From Fictibacillus barbaricus (GTDB lineage Bacteria; Bacillota; Bacilli; Bacillales; Fictibacillaceae), in the NCBI RefSeq assembly GCF_014635025.1, contig NZ_BMCE01000002.1:1054001-1118000 (forward strand): 64,000 bases of DNA. Reading direction: 5' to 3'. Both the position numbers and the translations under genes were made by a program. The number at the start of each line of letters is the position of its first letter. Position 1 is the first letter of the stretch. The notes under the pieces are model-generated. The model was not told where the DNA came from. It did not search any database and saw nothing but the letters and a program-made list of their open reading frames with translations. Shown here in pieces: positions 44,662 through 53,864 of the stretch.

Positions 44662-44737
44662 CACTTTAGCTATCTTATACATATCCCCTTGGCTACATGG
44701 GCAAGAGCTCCGTGGCAGGATAACTTTATACATAAAA

Positions 44738-44764
44738 AAAAATCGGGGTATTGCCCCGATTTTT
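44738..44764 (-). terminator. Terminator of the nag operon
   Basis: AAAAATCGGGG (44738-44748) pairs with CCCCGATTTT (44754-44763 region), directly after the nagP stop; a minus-strand T-run follows. Confidence 0.92.
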
Positions 44765-44770
44765 ATATAT

Positions 44771-46129
44771 TTATAGCTTCTTCAAATCATTCGCCAAGCT
44801 CTCTACCTGTGTCCCTACGACTACTTGAAGATCGGTGTTGTTCAGCTTGATGACGCCTCTTGCTCCCAGTCGTTTTAACTCTGCCTCGTCAACCTCTTTT
44901 GTATCTTTCACTTTCAGACGAAGACGCGTTACACAGTTATCGATGTCGATCAGGTTTTCTTTTCCGCCTAACGCACTCATGTATTGAGCAGCTAATCCAT
45001 CTTTATTTCCCTCTTCATTCGCATCAGCCGTTATACCAGCAGAATCATCTTCACGACCTGGTGTTTTAATATCGAACTTCTTGATAACAAAGTAGAAAAT
45101 AACAAAGTAAATAATAGCATAACCAAGTCCAACTACTGCTAATAATCCCGGTTTTTGAGCGATTCCAAAGTTAAGGAAGTAATCAAGTGCACCAGCAGAG
45201 AAGCCGAATCCATGATGAATACCAAGCGCAGTTGTAAGAGCTAAGGAAATTCCGGTTAAGACCGCATGAATTCCGTAAAGAACCGGCGCGATGAACATGA
45301 AAAGAAACTCGATTGGTTCTGTGATTCCTGTTAGGAAAGAAGTAAATCCTAATCCGATCAGCATCCCTGAAACAGTTTTTCTTTTCTCTTTCTTAGCAGC
45401 AGCAATCATCGCGATCGCTGCAGCTGGAATACCAAACATCATCACCGGGAAGAAACCAGTCATGAAGGTTCCGGCAGTTGGGTCACCAGCGAAGAAGCGG
45501 TTAAGGTCTCCTGTTGCCCCGTTATACTCACCAAATACGAACCATACTAAACTGTTTAATACGTGATGAAGCCCAAGTGGAATTAACATACGGTTTAAGA
45601 AGCCATAGATCCCTGCTCCAACTGCTCCCGCTCCTGTAATCCATTGACCCAAGTTATTGATTCCTTCTTGAATCGGAGGCCAAATGAATCCGAAAGCACC
45701 TGCCAGGATTAACATAACGAGTGATGTGATAATCGGAACGAAACGTCTTCCAGCAAAGAAACCTAACCATTCCGGAAGCTTGATGTCATGAAAGCGGTTG
45801 TATAAAAGTCCAGCCACAATCCCGGCGATGATCCCGCCAAGGATCGCCATGTTGATGTCTTTATCAATGGCAACCGTTCCCTTTGTCAGAACGAGATAAC
45901 CGATCGCTCCGGCTAATCCGGCTGCCCCGTTATTGTCTTTTGCGAGTCCGATCGCGATCCCGATGGCAAACAATAGCGCCAGATTGGCAAATATAGCGTC
46001 TCCAGCTGCTGCTATGAATGGAATGTCCAATAAATCTTTTTGTCCAAGGCGAAGTAGTAGCGCTGCTGCCGGAAGAACGGCGATTGGCAGCATCAGTGCT
46101 TTACCGATACGTTGTAAGAATCCTAACAT
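44771..46129 (-). CDS. nagP: PTS N-acetylglucosamine transporter subunit IICB (NagP)
   Basis: A 452-residue EIICB. The EIIC domain has about ten membrane segments (residues 1-360), with FLTGITEPIEFLFMFIAPVL near 270, and a charged linker leads to an EIIB domain whose phospho-Cys is in DIDNCVTRLRLKV near 400. It imports and phosphorylates GlcNAc (possibly MurNAc too, given the murQ neighbour). The EIIA domain is absent. ATG 46129 follows AAAGGAG; TTG 46135 is less likely. It ends the nag operon. Confidence 0.9.
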   Translation of the reverse strand: MLGFLQRIGKALMLPIAVLPAAALLLRLGQKDLLDIPFIAAAGDAIFANLALLFAIGIAIGLAKDNNGAAGLAGAIGYLVLTKGTVAIDKDINMAILGGIIAGIVAGLLYNRFHDIKLPEWLGFFAGRRFVPIITSLVMLILAGAFGFIWPPIQEGINNLGQWITGAGAVGAGIYGFLNRMLIPLGLHHVLNSLVWFVFGEYNGATGDLNRFFAGDPTAGTFMTGFFPVMMFGIPAAAIAMIAAAKKEKRKTVSGMLIGLGFTSFLTGITEPIEFLFMFIAPVLYGIHAVLTGISLALTTALGIHHGFGFSAGALDYFLNFGIAQKPGLLAVVGLGYAIIYFVIFYFVIKKFDIKTPGREDDSAGITADANEEGNKDGLAAQYMSALGGKENLIDIDNCVTRLRLKVKDTKEVDEAELKRLGARGVIKLNNTDLQVVVGTQVESLANDLKKL

Positions 46130-46143
46130 GTTCAAAACTCCTT

Positions 46144-47049
46144 TTACTTCTGATTTTGATAGTACAGTTGAATTGCTTTTTTCAGATGCTGTTCAGCCTT
46201 TTCTAAGAAATAAACAGCTTCCTCTTTCGTGCTTTCGGTAAGAGATACAAATAATGCTTGTTTCAGGTTGTTCTCGTTGTCACCCAACAGATCTTGAGCT
46301 TTCGTTTCATCGATGTCAGCCAGCTTGCTGATCATACTGACTGCTCGCTTTTCAAGCTTTTTATTGATCAGCTTCATATCTACCATCTCGTTTTGATAGA
46401 CTTTTCCAGCCTTGATCATGACACCTGTTGAGATCATGTTGAGTATCATCTTTTGGGCTGTCCCTGCTTTTAATCGGGTAGAACCCCTGATAACTTCTGG
46501 CCCTGTTACGGCTTCGATCGGAACCCGGCTGATCGCTGACACAGGTGTTTTTTCATTATTTGAAATGGATACGGTGAAAGCGTCTTTATCGTTTCCAAGC
46601 TCTATAGCAGACATGACAAACGGCGTGCTACCGCTGGCTGTGATTCCGATGATGGTGTCTACGTCAGTGAGGTCGTATCCGGCTAACTCTTCTCTGACCT
46701 TCTTCGTATCATCTTCATTTTCTTCGAGCGGCTGATACATCGCTTCCTTACCTCCTGCGATGATCGCGATCCACCGATTTGGATCGACGGAAAACGTCGG
46801 TCCCAATTCAACCGCGTCCAGCATCCCGATACGCCCGCTCGTGCCTGCACCCACTACAAAAACTCTTCCCCCACGAACCCATCTTCTATAGATCTGGTCA
46901 ACTGCAGCTGCTATCGATGGAATGACGGGGGCAATTCCTGAAACGATCTGTTCATCCTCTTTAAGCATCAGAGAAATCATCTCATGTGTTGATCGTTCAT
47001 CAATATCTACGGTACGTGAATTTATTGCTTCTGTTTGCTTGTCTGACAT
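46144..47049 (-). CDS. murQ: N-acetylmuramic acid 6-phosphate etherase
   Basis: A 301-residue SIS-domain enzyme that splits MurNAc-6-phosphate to GlcNAc-6-phosphate and D-lactate in cell-wall recycling. VGAGTSGRIGMLDAVELGPT near 70-90 and ITASGSTPFVMSAI near 145 form the phosphosugar site, and the active-site Glu lies in VELGPTF. Length is normal. It overlaps the regulator stop by one base. Its place in the nag operon links recycled muropeptide sugars to NagA and NagB. Confidence 0.93.
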   Translation of the reverse strand: MSDKQTEAINSRTVDIDERSTHEMISLMLKEDEQIVSGIAPVIPSIAAAVDQIYRRWVRGGRVFVVGAGTSGRIGMLDAVELGPTFSVDPNRWIAIIAGGKEAMYQPLEENEDDTKKVREELAGYDLTDVDTIIGITASGSTPFVMSAIELGNDKDAFTVSISNNEKTPVSAISRVPIEAVTGPEVIRGSTRLKAGTAQKMILNMISTGVMIKAGKVYQNEMVDMKLINKKLEKRAVSMISKLADIDETKAQDLLGDNENNLKQALFVSLTESTKEEAVYFLEKAEQHLKKAIQLYYQNQK

Positions 47050-47783
47050 TACGATCTCACCAACTCTATCTTGAACTTGTATCGGTCCCCGCGATAGATG
47101 GATCGTACGAATTCAAGCGGCTTTCCTGTTGTTAAAAAGGTTGTCCTTTCAATCGCCAGAACAGGAGCCCCTTCGTCTATCTGCAAAATCTCCGCTTCCT
47201 TCTGCTTCGCAACGGATGCCTCTAAAGATTGATCGGCATGCGCAATAGCTAACTTCTTCTCTTTTTCGATATAGTCGTACAGGGACTGTGATGCGATTTC
47301 TTTCGTCAGCTCAGGAACGAGCTCCTTCGGCAGATAGACACTTTCATAAGCCATCGGGATATCGTCCGCTATACGGATCCTCTGCATTTCAATCAGCCAT
47401 TCATTTTCATGGATTTGCAGCTTTGCGGAAAGTGCAGCTGTTGCTTTAATCTCCCTGAAATCAAGCAGGATAGATGTTGGATTCATTCCCCTTGCCTTCA
47501 TATCTTCTGTAAAACTTGTAAGCCCTTTAAGGCCTTGCTCGATTTTCCCCATTCCTACAAACGTACCTTTGCCTCTTTTTCTGATGAGAAAGCCATCATT
47601 CACCAGGTTGTTGATCGCTTGCCTGACCGTCATGCGGCTCACATCATAACGGTCACAAAGCTCGCGTTCTGATGGGATCATCTCGCCTGGCTGTAATTCT
47701 CCAGAAGAGATCAGACTCTTTAATCCTTCTTCAATTTGAAAATAGATCGGCAACAGAGAGTCTTTATCTACTTCAAACAACAC
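47049..47783 (-). CDS. nagR: GntR/HutC-family repressor of GlcNAc genes (NagR/YvoA type)
   Basis: A 244-residue regulator: N-terminal winged helix (PSERELCDRYDVSRMTVRQA near 40-60, with KRGKGTFVG wing) and C-terminal UTRA ligand domain that in relatives binds GlcN-6-P or GlcNAc-6-P. The start at GTG 47783 overlaps the nagB stop by 11 bases. A dre-like operator upstream of nagA (49767-49785) is the likely target. Cotranscription with nagA and nagB matches Bacillus nagAB-yvoA. Confidence 0.9.
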   Translation of the reverse strand: MLFEVDKDSLLPIYFQIEEGLKSLISSGELQPGEMIPSERELCDRYDVSRMTVRQAINNLVNDGFLIRKRGKGTFVGMGKIEQGLKGLTSFTEDMKARGMNPTSILLDFREIKATAALSAKLQIHENEWLIEMQRIRIADDIPMAYESVYLPKELVPELTKEIASQSLYDYIEKEKKLAIAHADQSLEASVAKQKEAEILQIDEGAPVLAIERTTFLTTGKPLEFVRSIYRGDRYKFKIELVRS

Positions 47784-48537
47784 AATTTTTCAGCTCCCCG
47801 TTGTGATTCTTTTCAAATAAAGAAAGGGCATCAGCGTCCGCGATGATCGTTACATCATGATGTTCTTTAAGAGCTGTAGCAGGAATCGATTCTGTCTGCT
47901 CAGATTCAAGCAATTTGTTTAGAATTTCCGCTTTTCCCTTACCGGAGACGAGCAACAGAATTCGTTTGCTTTTTAGAATCGTTGCGATTCCCATCGTGAT
48001 CGCTTGATCCGGAACCTCTTCCATGACTTCAAAGAATCTGGCATTGGCTTTTCTAGTGGATTCTGCTAAATCTACTACCTGTGTTTTTGATTGAAAAGAT
48101 GTACCTGGCTCGTTGAAACCAATATGGCCGTTATGTCCAAGACCCAATAGCTGAAGGTCTACTCCACCTAGTTCTTCGATTCGTGATTCATACCTTACAC
48201 ATTCGTCCTGTAAATCGTTTGCCTCTCCATCAGGGATAAAATGATTTTCAGCAGGCATATCGATGTGTTTGAACAAATGATGATCCATATACGCATGATA
48301 GCTTTGATCATTTTCAGGGCTTAGACCTACATATTCGTCCAGGTTTACAGAGTGTGCTTCCGTAAAACTAACCTCATCGTTTTGGAATGCTTTCACAAGA
48401 TATTCATACGTTCCTTCTGCTGTACTCCCGGTCGCCATCCCGATCACAGCATTCGGTTTTTGATTAACCGTTTCTACAATAAATGCTGATGCCTTTTTGC
48501 TTAACTCTTCATAATTTTTTACTTTAATAAGTTTCAT
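47773..48537 (-). CDS. nagB: Glucosamine-6-phosphate deaminase
   Basis: A 254-residue isomerase/deaminase converting GlcN-6-P to fructose-6-P and ammonia. GMATGSTAEGTYEYL near 34-48 is the phosphate loop, NLDEYVGL near 65 carries the catalytic Asp, and LLGLGHNGHIGFNEPG near 130-145 holds the catalytic His. Length fits the short Gram-positive type without the allosteric C-terminus of E. coli NagB. It starts 13 bases after nagA. Confidence 0.95.
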   Translation of the reverse strand: MKLIKVKNYEELSKKASAFIVETVNQKPNAVIGMATGSTAEGTYEYLVKAFQNDEVSFTEAHSVNLDEYVGLSPENDQSYHAYMDHHLFKHIDMPAENHFIPDGEANDLQDECVRYESRIEELGGVDLQLLGLGHNGHIGFNEPGTSFQSKTQVVDLAESTRKANARFFEVMEEVPDQAITMGIATILKSKRILLLVSGKGKAEILNKLLESEQTESIPATALKEHHDVTIIADADALSLFEKNHNGELKNCVV

Positions 48538-48550
48538 TTCTATACGCCTC

Positions 48551-49720
48551 CTATCGTTGATACGCGAGTTCGCCCCGACAGAATGTCATTTCAATGCCAT
48601 CTTGACCCCATATGACGAGATCAGCGTCTTTCCCTTTTTCAATACTGCCTTTTCTGTCAAATACGTTTATTTGTTTAGCAGGATTAACGCTAGCCATCTG
48701 AATTATTTCTCTTATCCCACATGAGGTAAAGTCCATCATATTCTTTGCAGCTTCTTGCAGCGTAACAATGCTGCCTGCAAGAGTGCCATCAGCAAGCTGT
48801 GCTGACTTGCCTTTAACGGTTACGTTCTGTCCGCCAAGGTCATATTCACCATTCCCTAAACATTGTGCTCTCATCGCATCTGTAATCAAGATGAGTCCTT
48901 CCTTACCCTTATTCCGATAGGCTAGACGAACCATCTCTGGACGGGAATGGACACCATCAACAATGATCTCGCTCTTGATCTCATCATGTAAAAATACGGC
49001 TCCAACTACTCCCGGTTCTCTATGATGTAGGGGTCTCATCCCGTTATAAAGGTGTGTGGCATGGGAAAGTCCTGCTTCAATGGCCTGGACAACCTGTTCA
49101 TAGGTTGCGTCAGAGTGACCGATCGAACTCACCACGCCCTCTTCTGTAAGAAAACGTACCAATTCCATACCGCCTGGCTGTTCAGGAGCAATTGTGACTA
49201 ACTTAATATTCCCATTTGCACATCTTTGCCATTCCTTGAATTGATCGATGCTAGGGCTTACCACAAAGTCAGGATGCTGTGCACCTATTCTCTTAGGAGA
49301 AATAAACGGCCCTTCCAGATGTATACCAAGCACCTCGGCTTTTCCTGGGTGATTGTGCTGCGCTACGTATGAAGCTGCATTCTCGAGCGCCTTTTGGATG
49401 TCACTTTTATGCGTTGTCATGGTGGTAGCCAGGAATGATGTTGTTCCTTCTTTCGGCATGGCTGCTGCGATTGTTTGCAACGCCTCTGCCGTCGCATCCA
49501 TCGTATCTGCACCACTTGAACCGTGAATGTGAAGATCAATGAATCCAGGAATAACAGCCTGATCAGGTGAAAGCTGGATCACTTTGTATGATTCATCAAT
49601 TACAGGGCAATCCTTAGAATAGCCAAGCTCTTCAATGATTCCGTCGTTAATGAGAAGAAATCCACAATCTATCGTTTTATCCGGTAAAAATAGTTGAACA
49701 TCTTTTAAAAGCGTTTTCAT
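48551..49720 (-). CDS. nagA: N-acetylglucosamine-6-phosphate deacetylase
   Basis: A 389-residue amidohydrolase removing acetate from GlcNAc-6-P. Metal ligands are in DLHIHGSSGADTMD near 62 and HLEGPFI near 130; later HSDATYEQV, HLYNGMRPLHHREPG and ITDAMRAQ complete the site. ATG 49720 follows AAAGGATG. It is the first gene of the operon and has the NagR-like operator upstream. NagA may also serve the neighbouring aga-type cluster, which lacks its own deacetylase. Confidence 0.95.
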   Translation of the reverse strand: MKTLLKDVQLFLPDKTIDCGFLLINDGIIEELGYSKDCPVIDESYKVIQLSPDQAVIPGFIDLHIHGSSGADTMDATAEALQTIAAAMPKEGTTSFLATTMTTHKSDIQKALENAASYVAQHNHPGKAEVLGIHLEGPFISPKRIGAQHPDFVVSPSIDQFKEWQRCANGNIKLVTIAPEQPGGMELVRFLTEEGVVSSIGHSDATYEQVVQAIEAGLSHATHLYNGMRPLHHREPGVVGAVFLHDEIKSEIIVDGVHSRPEMVRLAYRNKGKEGLILITDAMRAQCLGNGEYDLGGQNVTVKGKSAQLADGTLAGSIVTLQEAAKNMMDFTSCGIREIIQMASVNPAKQINVFDRKGSIEKGKDADLVIWGQDGIEMTFCRGELAYQR

Positions 49721-49766
49721 GATTGCTCATCCTTTCATTCTTCGAAGTAATGTTAACATCTGCACA

Positions 49767-49785
49767 ACTAGTTGTCTATACCAGT
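49767..49785 (-). promoter_or_regulatory. dre-like NagR operator upstream of nagA
   Basis: On the minus strand ACTGGTATAGACAACTAGT matches the dre-type TGGTATAGAC operator bound by NagR/YvoA regulators, about 47 bases before the nagA ATG. Confidence 0.8.
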
Positions 49786-49824
49786 TTATAAGGTAAATTA
49801 TACCTCTATTTTTCACTCTATTAC

Positions 49825-49852
49825 AAAGACCAAGCATTAGAGCTTGGTCTTT
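49825..49852. terminator. Terminator of the aga-type operon
   Basis: AAAGACCAAGC (49825-49835) pairs with GCTTGGTCTTT (49842-49852), 16 bases after the ROK kinase stop. Confidence 0.88.
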
Positions 49853-49867
49853 ATGGCCACTAAGTTT

Positions 49868-50809
49868 TTAAGTAGTTGAATTTACTTGTACATTTAATCT
49901 CACAAGTGCGTTATAACATGCACCAAATAAACCTGCTTGGTTTCCTAAAACAGCTGATGAAATTATATTATTATTTAAATACATACTCATTGCTTCTTTT
50001 TCAATTTCTTTATTAACATCCTGAATGAGTTGTTCGTTTTGTTCAGCTATTCCTCCACCTATAATGATAGACTCTGGATTAAGCAGGTGAATGATATTAG
50101 CTAAGCCCTGACTCAGGTAATGAACAAATTTAAGATATACCTTTAATGCACCAGGCTCTTGCTTATAAACCAGCTGTACTATTTCTTCACCAGAGATTGA
50201 ATTAACAGGAAAACCGCGTCTCCTCATTTCTCTGATATAATCCTGTACCAATGCAGAAGTGGAGGCGTATCTTTCAAAGCAGCCCTTCCTTCCACAGCTA
50301 CAGGACCTCCCATTGTTAACAATTACAGTATGTCCTAATTCCCCAGCAAGGTTTGAACTTCCATTAAGAATTTTGCCGTTTACTAGTATTGTTCCACCAA
50401 TCCCTGTACCTAATGTTAGAAAAACGGCATCCTTTTTTCCTTGTAAAGCACCCTTCCACATTTCTCCCATGCAGCCGCATTTAACATCATTTTCAACGAA
50501 AATCGGCAGATTGGTTAGAGGAGACAATGCTTCTTTAAAATTCATTCCTGTATAGCCAGGAATATTATTAGAATACAAGACGATTCCTGCCTCTCGATCA
50601 ACTAGACCACAGGATGAAATACTGATTGCAGAAATGGACCATTCTCTTTGAAGGGCATCAAGTTTTTCCATGATAATCATAGGTAAAATTTGTTGAATGT
50701 CTTTTTTCGGAGTTGGTGTTTTATCCTTAAAGCATAAACTTCCATCCTGGTTAATTACACCATACTTAATAAATGTTCCTCCAATATCAAAACAAATCAC
50801 GTTGCTCAT
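49868..50809 (-). CDS. ROK-family sugar kinase
   Basis: A 313-residue ROK kinase. The ATP phosphate loop is FDIGGTFIKYG at the N-terminus, the second phosphate motif FLTLGTGIGGTILVNG near 130, and the ROK zinc signature CSCGRKGCFERYAS near 175. Lack of a helix-turn-helix shows it is an enzyme, not a repressor. It follows the PfkB gene by one base (ATG 50809 after AAGGGGATA). In this cluster it could phosphorylate galactosamine or GalNAc imported unmodified by the ABC transporter; this role is inferred. Confidence 0.85.
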   Translation of the reverse strand: MSNVICFDIGGTFIKYGVINQDGSLCFKDKTPTPKKDIQQILPMIIMEKLDALQREWSISAISISSCGLVDREAGIVLYSNNIPGYTGMNFKEALSPLTNLPIFVENDVKCGCMGEMWKGALQGKKDAVFLTLGTGIGGTILVNGKILNGSSNLAGELGHTVIVNNGRSCSCGRKGCFERYASTSALVQDYIREMRRRGFPVNSISGEEIVQLVYKQEPGALKVYLKFVHYLSQGLANIIHLLNPESIIIGGGIAEQNEQLIQDVNKEIEKEAMSMYLNNNIISSAVLGNQAGLFGACYNALVRLNVQVNSTT

Positions 50810-50810
50810 C

Positions 50811-51737
50811 TTATATCCCCTTGTATTGTGTAACGGTTATCTTGTTAGTAAGGTCCTTGACTTGAGATAGATCAATACACCCCGTTCGTTCCGAAAGAGC
50901 GTTTGAAATCCCACATGCACAAGACCATTTTAATGCTTCAATTAATGTATAATTTTTCTGGTAGGCATGAGTAAATCCTGCCAGCATACTGTCACCTGAA
51001 CCTACTGGGTTTACCTCTTTAATAGTCGGCACGTATGCTCTAAGCACCTCAGAATTGCTTATCAGTAACGCACCTTCTTTTCCCAACGAAAGCAGAACAT
51101 AACGAGTTCCATCTTCACAAATATTTTTGGCGTAATCCACCAGATCACTTATACAGTTTTTCCCACTTAGCTCTTTCAATTCTTCTTTATTGGGTTTAAT
51201 TAAGAATGGTTTACTTTTGATCACTTCAGCTAGTGTTTTTGCACTTGTATCGACGAAGCAAAATTTACCTCTGTCTTTGGCTTTTTTAATTAAGATTGAA
51301 TAAAAGTCTGGTTTGACTCTGCTCGGAAGACTGCCGGATAGAATGATAAAGCTTACCGTTTCTACTAGAGAGTCGAACCTCACGAGAAATTCCTCTTGCT
51401 CATGTTCTGTAACGATTGGGCCTTTTTCCAAAATTTCCGTATAGGTACCTTCTGAAAGAATTGCATGACAAGTTCTTGTTTCTTCCTGAATGGGAACAAA
51501 AAGATTCATGAGTCTAAACTGAGTGAGCTGGTTTGCGATCCATTCCCCGTTTCTGCCTCCTAGAAAGCCAGAACAGATTACATCATGACCAAGCTGGGAT
51601 AACACTCTTGATACATTCAGCCCTTTACCACCAGCTGATCTATCCATTGCCTGAACACGATTTACTTGATTCAATTGAAAATTAGATAAAGAATATGTGA
51701 TATCAATGGCTGGATTACACGTAATGGTTGCAATCAC
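50811..51737 (-). CDS. PfkB-family kinase, tagatose-6-phosphate/1-phosphofructokinase type
   Basis: A 308-residue PfkB kinase: TCNPAIDITYSL at the N-terminus, GGKGLNVSRVLSQLGHDV near 36-53, and the catalytic VNPVGSGDSMLAGFTHAY near 245-262. LacC/FruK proteins share these. With AgaS and a GatY-type aldolase beside it, tagatose-6-phosphate is the most likely substrate, giving tagatose-1,6-bisphosphate. Start GTG 51737. Fructose-1-phosphate is the alternative. Confidence 0.85.
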   Translation of the reverse strand: MIATITCNPAIDITYSLSNFQLNQVNRVQAMDRSAGGKGLNVSRVLSQLGHDVICSGFLGGRNGEWIANQLTQFRLMNLFVPIQEETRTCHAILSEGTYTEILEKGPIVTEHEQEEFLVRFDSLVETVSFIILSGSLPSRVKPDFYSILIKKAKDRGKFCFVDTSAKTLAEVIKSKPFLIKPNKEELKELSGKNCISDLVDYAKNICEDGTRYVLLSLGKEGALLISNSEVLRAYVPTIKEVNPVGSGDSMLAGFTHAYQKNYTLIEALKWSCACGISNALSERTGCIDLSQVKDLTNKITVTQYKGI

Positions 51738-51741
51738 AGCC

Positions 51742-52593
51742 TTACCCTCTATTCATGCTTCCACACATTTTGATCTTGTCGCTAACTACTCGTTTCATAT
51801 TAGCTATGGCGTCCTTAAAATAATAACGAGGATCATTTACTTCAGGATTTTCTTTTAAATAGGCTCTAAGTCCTTGAGCAAAGGCGATTTTTAATTCCGT
51901 TGCAATGTTCACCTTACAAATTCCCAGTCTAATTGTTTCTTGTACTAAATCATCAGAAAGCCCTGATCCACCATGCAGGACAAGAGGTACTTCTACTTCT
52001 TTCTGTATCGCTGCTAAACGGTTTATATCCACATTTGGTTTCCCTTTGTAAAGACCATGTGCAGTCCCTATAGCAACAGCTAGAGAGTCTACACCAGTCC
52101 GAACGACAAACTCTTTTGCTTGATATGGATCCGTATACATTTTGTCTTTTTCATCTACCACCATATCATCTTCTATACCACTAAGGCGCCCTAATTCTGC
52201 CTCAACAGCTACGCCACTTTTTTCCGCATATTCTACGATTTCACTCACAATCTTGATATTCTCTTCAAACTCATAATGTGATGCATCAATCATTACAGAG
52301 TGAATGCCAAGGTCTATAAGTTCCTTTATATTTTCTAGCCGCTCATGATGATCTAAGTGAAAACAAACCGGAATATCAAACTGCTTTTGAGTGGCTTCCA
52401 TCATGCCGATCAGATAATGTTCACCGATATAACGAACGGTGCTGGGAGTGGCTGCGATGATGACTGGAGAACGGAGGTCGGCAGCTGTTTCCAACACTGC
52501 TTTTAATGTTTCAAGGTTATGAATGTTAAAGGCTGGAACTGCATAACCATTCGCCTGCGCATTTAATAAAATGGAACGCTTTGAGGTTATCAT
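51742..52593 (-). CDS. Class II ketose-bisphosphate aldolase (GatY/KbaY/AgaY type)
   Basis: A 283-residue zinc aldolase. AVPAFNIHNLETLKAVLETA at the N-terminus, the zinc-ligand motif VCFHLDHHERLENI near 76-90, HSVMIDASHYEFEENI near 98, and LVLHGGSGLSDD near 205 are typical of tagatose- or fructose-1,6-bisphosphate aldolases. The context with AgaS and the PfkB kinase favours tagatose-1,6-bisphosphate, split to DHAP and glyceraldehyde-3-phosphate. ATG 52593 overlaps the AgaS stop and has AAGGAGGAG upstream. Confidence 0.88.
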   Translation of the reverse strand: MITSKRSILLNAQANGYAVPAFNIHNLETLKAVLETAADLRSPVIIAATPSTVRYIGEHYLIGMMEATQKQFDIPVCFHLDHHERLENIKELIDLGIHSVMIDASHYEFEENIKIVSEIVEYAEKSGVAVEAELGRLSGIEDDMVVDEKDKMYTDPYQAKEFVVRTGVDSLAVAIGTAHGLYKGKPNVDINRLAAIQKEVEVPLVLHGGSGLSDDLVQETIRLGICKVNIATELKIAFAQGLRAYLKENPEVNDPRYYFKDAIANMKRVVSDKIKMCGSMNRG

Positions 52594-53801
52594 TTCACCA
52601 CTCCTCCTTCTTTGCTTTTATCAACAAAAGGATAGATAGAAACTCCTTCAACAACCCGATTAACAACCCCTAAAGGAGAGGGATTATCAGGGGATATTCC
52701 TAGATGGATAGACCTAAGCATCGCAAAGATTTGAGCATATAAAATATATGGAAAAGTTAAATAAAGATCCTCTTTTGCATTTTGAAGATTAATATTAAAA
52801 AATAGATCGCAATGTTTCTTAGCAACCTCATCCTGTTGGGAAGAAATCACAATGATCCTTCCTCGATTTTGCTCGTAATAAAGTTCCTTTAATATATCCA
52901 GGTCATATTGCTTTGTGTATGGGTGACAAGATAGGTAGATAAAGATCATTGTCTCTTTATCTAATATTGATTTTGGACCATGTCTAAATCCTAACGATGT
53001 TTCATAAGAAACCGAAACCTTTCCGCTAGTCAGTTCTAATAATTTTAAAGCGGACTCTCTTGCAAGTCCTTGGAATATGCCTGACCCTAAATAAACAACT
53101 TTAGAAAAGTCACTTTTAGCAAGCTCTTTAATCCTCTTAACATCATTTTTAAGAATCTGATGGCTAGAATAAATAACATCATCAAGTATCTTCTCAACCT
53201 CTTGTATAGGCTCTGTATGAAAAAGAACCAACGTTGATAAAAGCATTGATGTGAAGCTGCTTGTCATGGCAAATGCTTGATCATTTGCTTCTTGGGGCAT
53301 TGTGATTACTCGGTGCTTTTTATCATTTCTTTTGCCCAGGGCCAATAATCCGTCTTTGTTGCATGTAAGAATAATTCCATAAAAATGTTTAATGATCTGC
53401 TCAGCTAAATGAATAGCAGCCAAACTTTCCGGACTGTTCCCGGAGCGTGCAAAAGAAATCATAATCGTAGGAGAAGCAGCATCTAAGTAATAATGTGGAT
53501 TTGAAACAATATCTGTCGTTGGTATGCTCTCTAGGATGATGTTTTGATTATTCATCGTTTGTTTCAAATATGGCATGATCGTTTCGCCTACAAATGCAGA
53601 TGTTCCTGCTCCTGTTAAAATGATTCGGATTTGTTTATATTTATCTTTTACTTCCTTAATAAAGGAAATAATCTCATCTCTGTCTCTTCTCAAGATCTCG
53701 AACGTCTCTTTCCACACATCAGGTTGTTGAGCAATTTCCTTAGAGGTATGAATCGCACCATACCTTCTCTGTTCCAGTTCATCTAATCCCAACAGGTGCA
53801 T
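52590..53801 (-). CDS. agaS: SIS-domain AgaS-like galactosamine-6-phosphate isomerase/deaminase
   Basis: A 403-residue protein with two SIS domains (first ILTGAGTSAFVGETI near 60 and SFARSGNSPESLAAIHLA near 115; second YLGSGIFQGLARESALKL near 220 with RHGPKSI near 255). This length and arrangement match AgaS, which deaminates and isomerises galactosamine-6-P to tagatose-6-P. GlmS-like proteins would carry an amidotransferase domain, absent here. The promoter region to the right carries one copy of the cluster motif (53829-53841). Confidence 0.87.
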   Translation of the reverse strand: MHLLGLDELEQRRYGAIHTSKEIAQQPDVWKETFEILRRDRDEIISFIKEVKDKYKQIRIILTGAGTSAFVGETIMPYLKQTMNNQNIILESIPTTDIVSNPHYYLDAASPTIMISFARSGNSPESLAAIHLAEQIIKHFYGIILTCNKDGLLALGKRNDKKHRVITMPQEANDQAFAMTSSFTSMLLSTLVLFHTEPIQEVEKILDDVIYSSHQILKNDVKRIKELAKSDFSKVVYLGSGIFQGLARESALKLLELTSGKVSVSYETSLGFRHGPKSILDKETMIFIYLSCHPYTKQYDLDILKELYYEQNRGRIIVISSQQDEVAKKHCDLFFNINLQNAKEDLYLTFPYILYAQIFAMLRSIHLGISPDNPSPLGVVNRVVEGVSIYPFVDKSKEGGVVK

Positions 53802-53828
53802 GATAGTTCCTCCTAAACTGTTAATGTT

Positions 53829-53841
53829 GTCATTACCACTT
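53829..53841. promoter_or_regulatory. Cluster operator motif, upstream of agaS
   Basis: GTCATTACCACTT is one of four copies of a 13-bp motif located upstream of agaS, the gntR-family gene and the binding-protein gene. It is a candidate site for the GntR-family regulator. Confidence 0.65.
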
Positions 53842-53864
53842 AGGACAAATAGATACAGAAGTAT